Both the position numbers and the translations under genes were made by a program. A stretch of 64,000 nt of DNA, taken from Pseudoips prasinana. Lineage: Eukaryota; Arthropoda; Insecta; Lepidoptera; Nolidae. The notes under the pieces were generated by a model. The model was not told the origin of the DNA and made no database searches. It saw nothing but the letters and a program-made list of their open reading frames with translations. The stretch is taken from positions 1,699,001-1,763,000 of the forward strand of contig OX621246.1 in assembly GCA_951640165.1 (NCBI GenBank), given 5' to 3'. Each line of letters begins with the position of its first letter. Position 1 is the first letter of the stretch. Below, piece after piece: positions 63,536 to 64,000 of this stretch.

Positions 63536-64000
63536 AATTGTTTTTGATATTGAAATATATGCTACGCAATACACTCGTGGCATTTTTAAAAAGATCGCGG
63601 ATAAAACTTATACGTGACCACTCGTCTCGGCACTCACTACTGACAGCACCGCGACAACCGCTTAGGGGTCTTGTCGATACGTATGTTAGTGTGAGTGTGC
63701 CGTTTCGAGCGTTTGTAACGTAGTTTCCATACTGTGCATATATTATGTATACTGAGACGAAGTTGTCCTTCGGCTGCAGAATGTATGGAGCTATTTAGAT
63801 TGCCTATGAATATGTAGATAGGTATAAATACCTTGTGAAGTAATTTAATTTAATAATGTTTATTATGTGGTCGAGCTTGTTACTTGCAAAGTTTATTAAT
63901 CCTAAAGTCTATCCTAGCTGCCAATGCCTATAAAAACGTGTTTCTTATTATTCTCTCTGGATTATATGATTAAACCTATATACTGGCCTACTACTAAGTC
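63536..64000. other. No gene recognised
   Basis: Apparently single-copy, GC-richer at 63590-63730. The 89-codon frame starting in SINE-C (63454) continues into it without a domain. Confidence 0.3.

Overview
The window looks like intergenic or intronic DNA from a lepidopteran insect (moth or butterfly). I infer this from the repeat content: short non-autonomous Helitrons whose 3' end is a CGCG-type hairpin followed by CTAG, four tRNA-headed SINE families, 3' ends of jockey/CR1- and RTE-like LINEs, and a cecropia-type mariner. No complete host protein-coding gene is visible. Most open reading frames shorter than about 130 codons overlap repeats or show no domain.

The elements with coding capacity are: (1) a minus-strand non-LTR retrotransposon, about 32668-37377 or beyond, with an intact L1-type ORF1 (36631-37377) and an intact endonuclease/reverse-transcriptase ORF2 (33015-35936); (2) a complete mariner, 48292-49579, with matching terminal inverted repeats, a TA duplication and an uninterrupted DD34D transposase; (3) a 5'-truncated LINE at 17890-18860 that keeps the C-terminal part of its polyprotein; and (4) decayed reverse-transcriptase fragments at 9480-9980 and 14330-14835.

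Repeats are often nested, and several insertion histories can be read base by base. At 47390-47945 a LINE 3' end carries two different TA-flanked MITEs side by side. At 3977-4423 a Helitron sits inside a MITE. At 59620-60461 a Helitron carries a second Helitron in the opposite orientation plus a poly(A)-tailed insert with a 14-bp target duplication. At 57697-58154 there is a 458-bp element with about 74-bp terminal inverted repeats that begin with CACAGTG and are flanked by the direct repeat CGCCG; these are the hallmarks of a non-autonomous Transib element.

Host signal is thin. The best candidate is a TE-free, locally GC-rich island at about 22860-24217, with an initiator TCAGT (A at 23840), a downstream promoter-like element at +28, several tiny upstream ORFs and a splice donor at 24213 or 24217. 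This fits the promoter and non-coding first exon of a plus-strand gene whose coding exons lie elsewhere. A short minus-strand exon-like ORF with two hydrophobic stretches (about 28735-28930) and single-copy islands at 28950-29345, 43200-43700 and 62540-62760 are weaker candidates.

A recurrent oddity is the number of perfect or near-perfect palindromes with very short loops (4751, 28205, 42615, 53216, 57281, 58742) and of longer inverted repeats (14139, 41285). The one at 58742 can be explained base by base as a fold-back template switch inside a known repeat.
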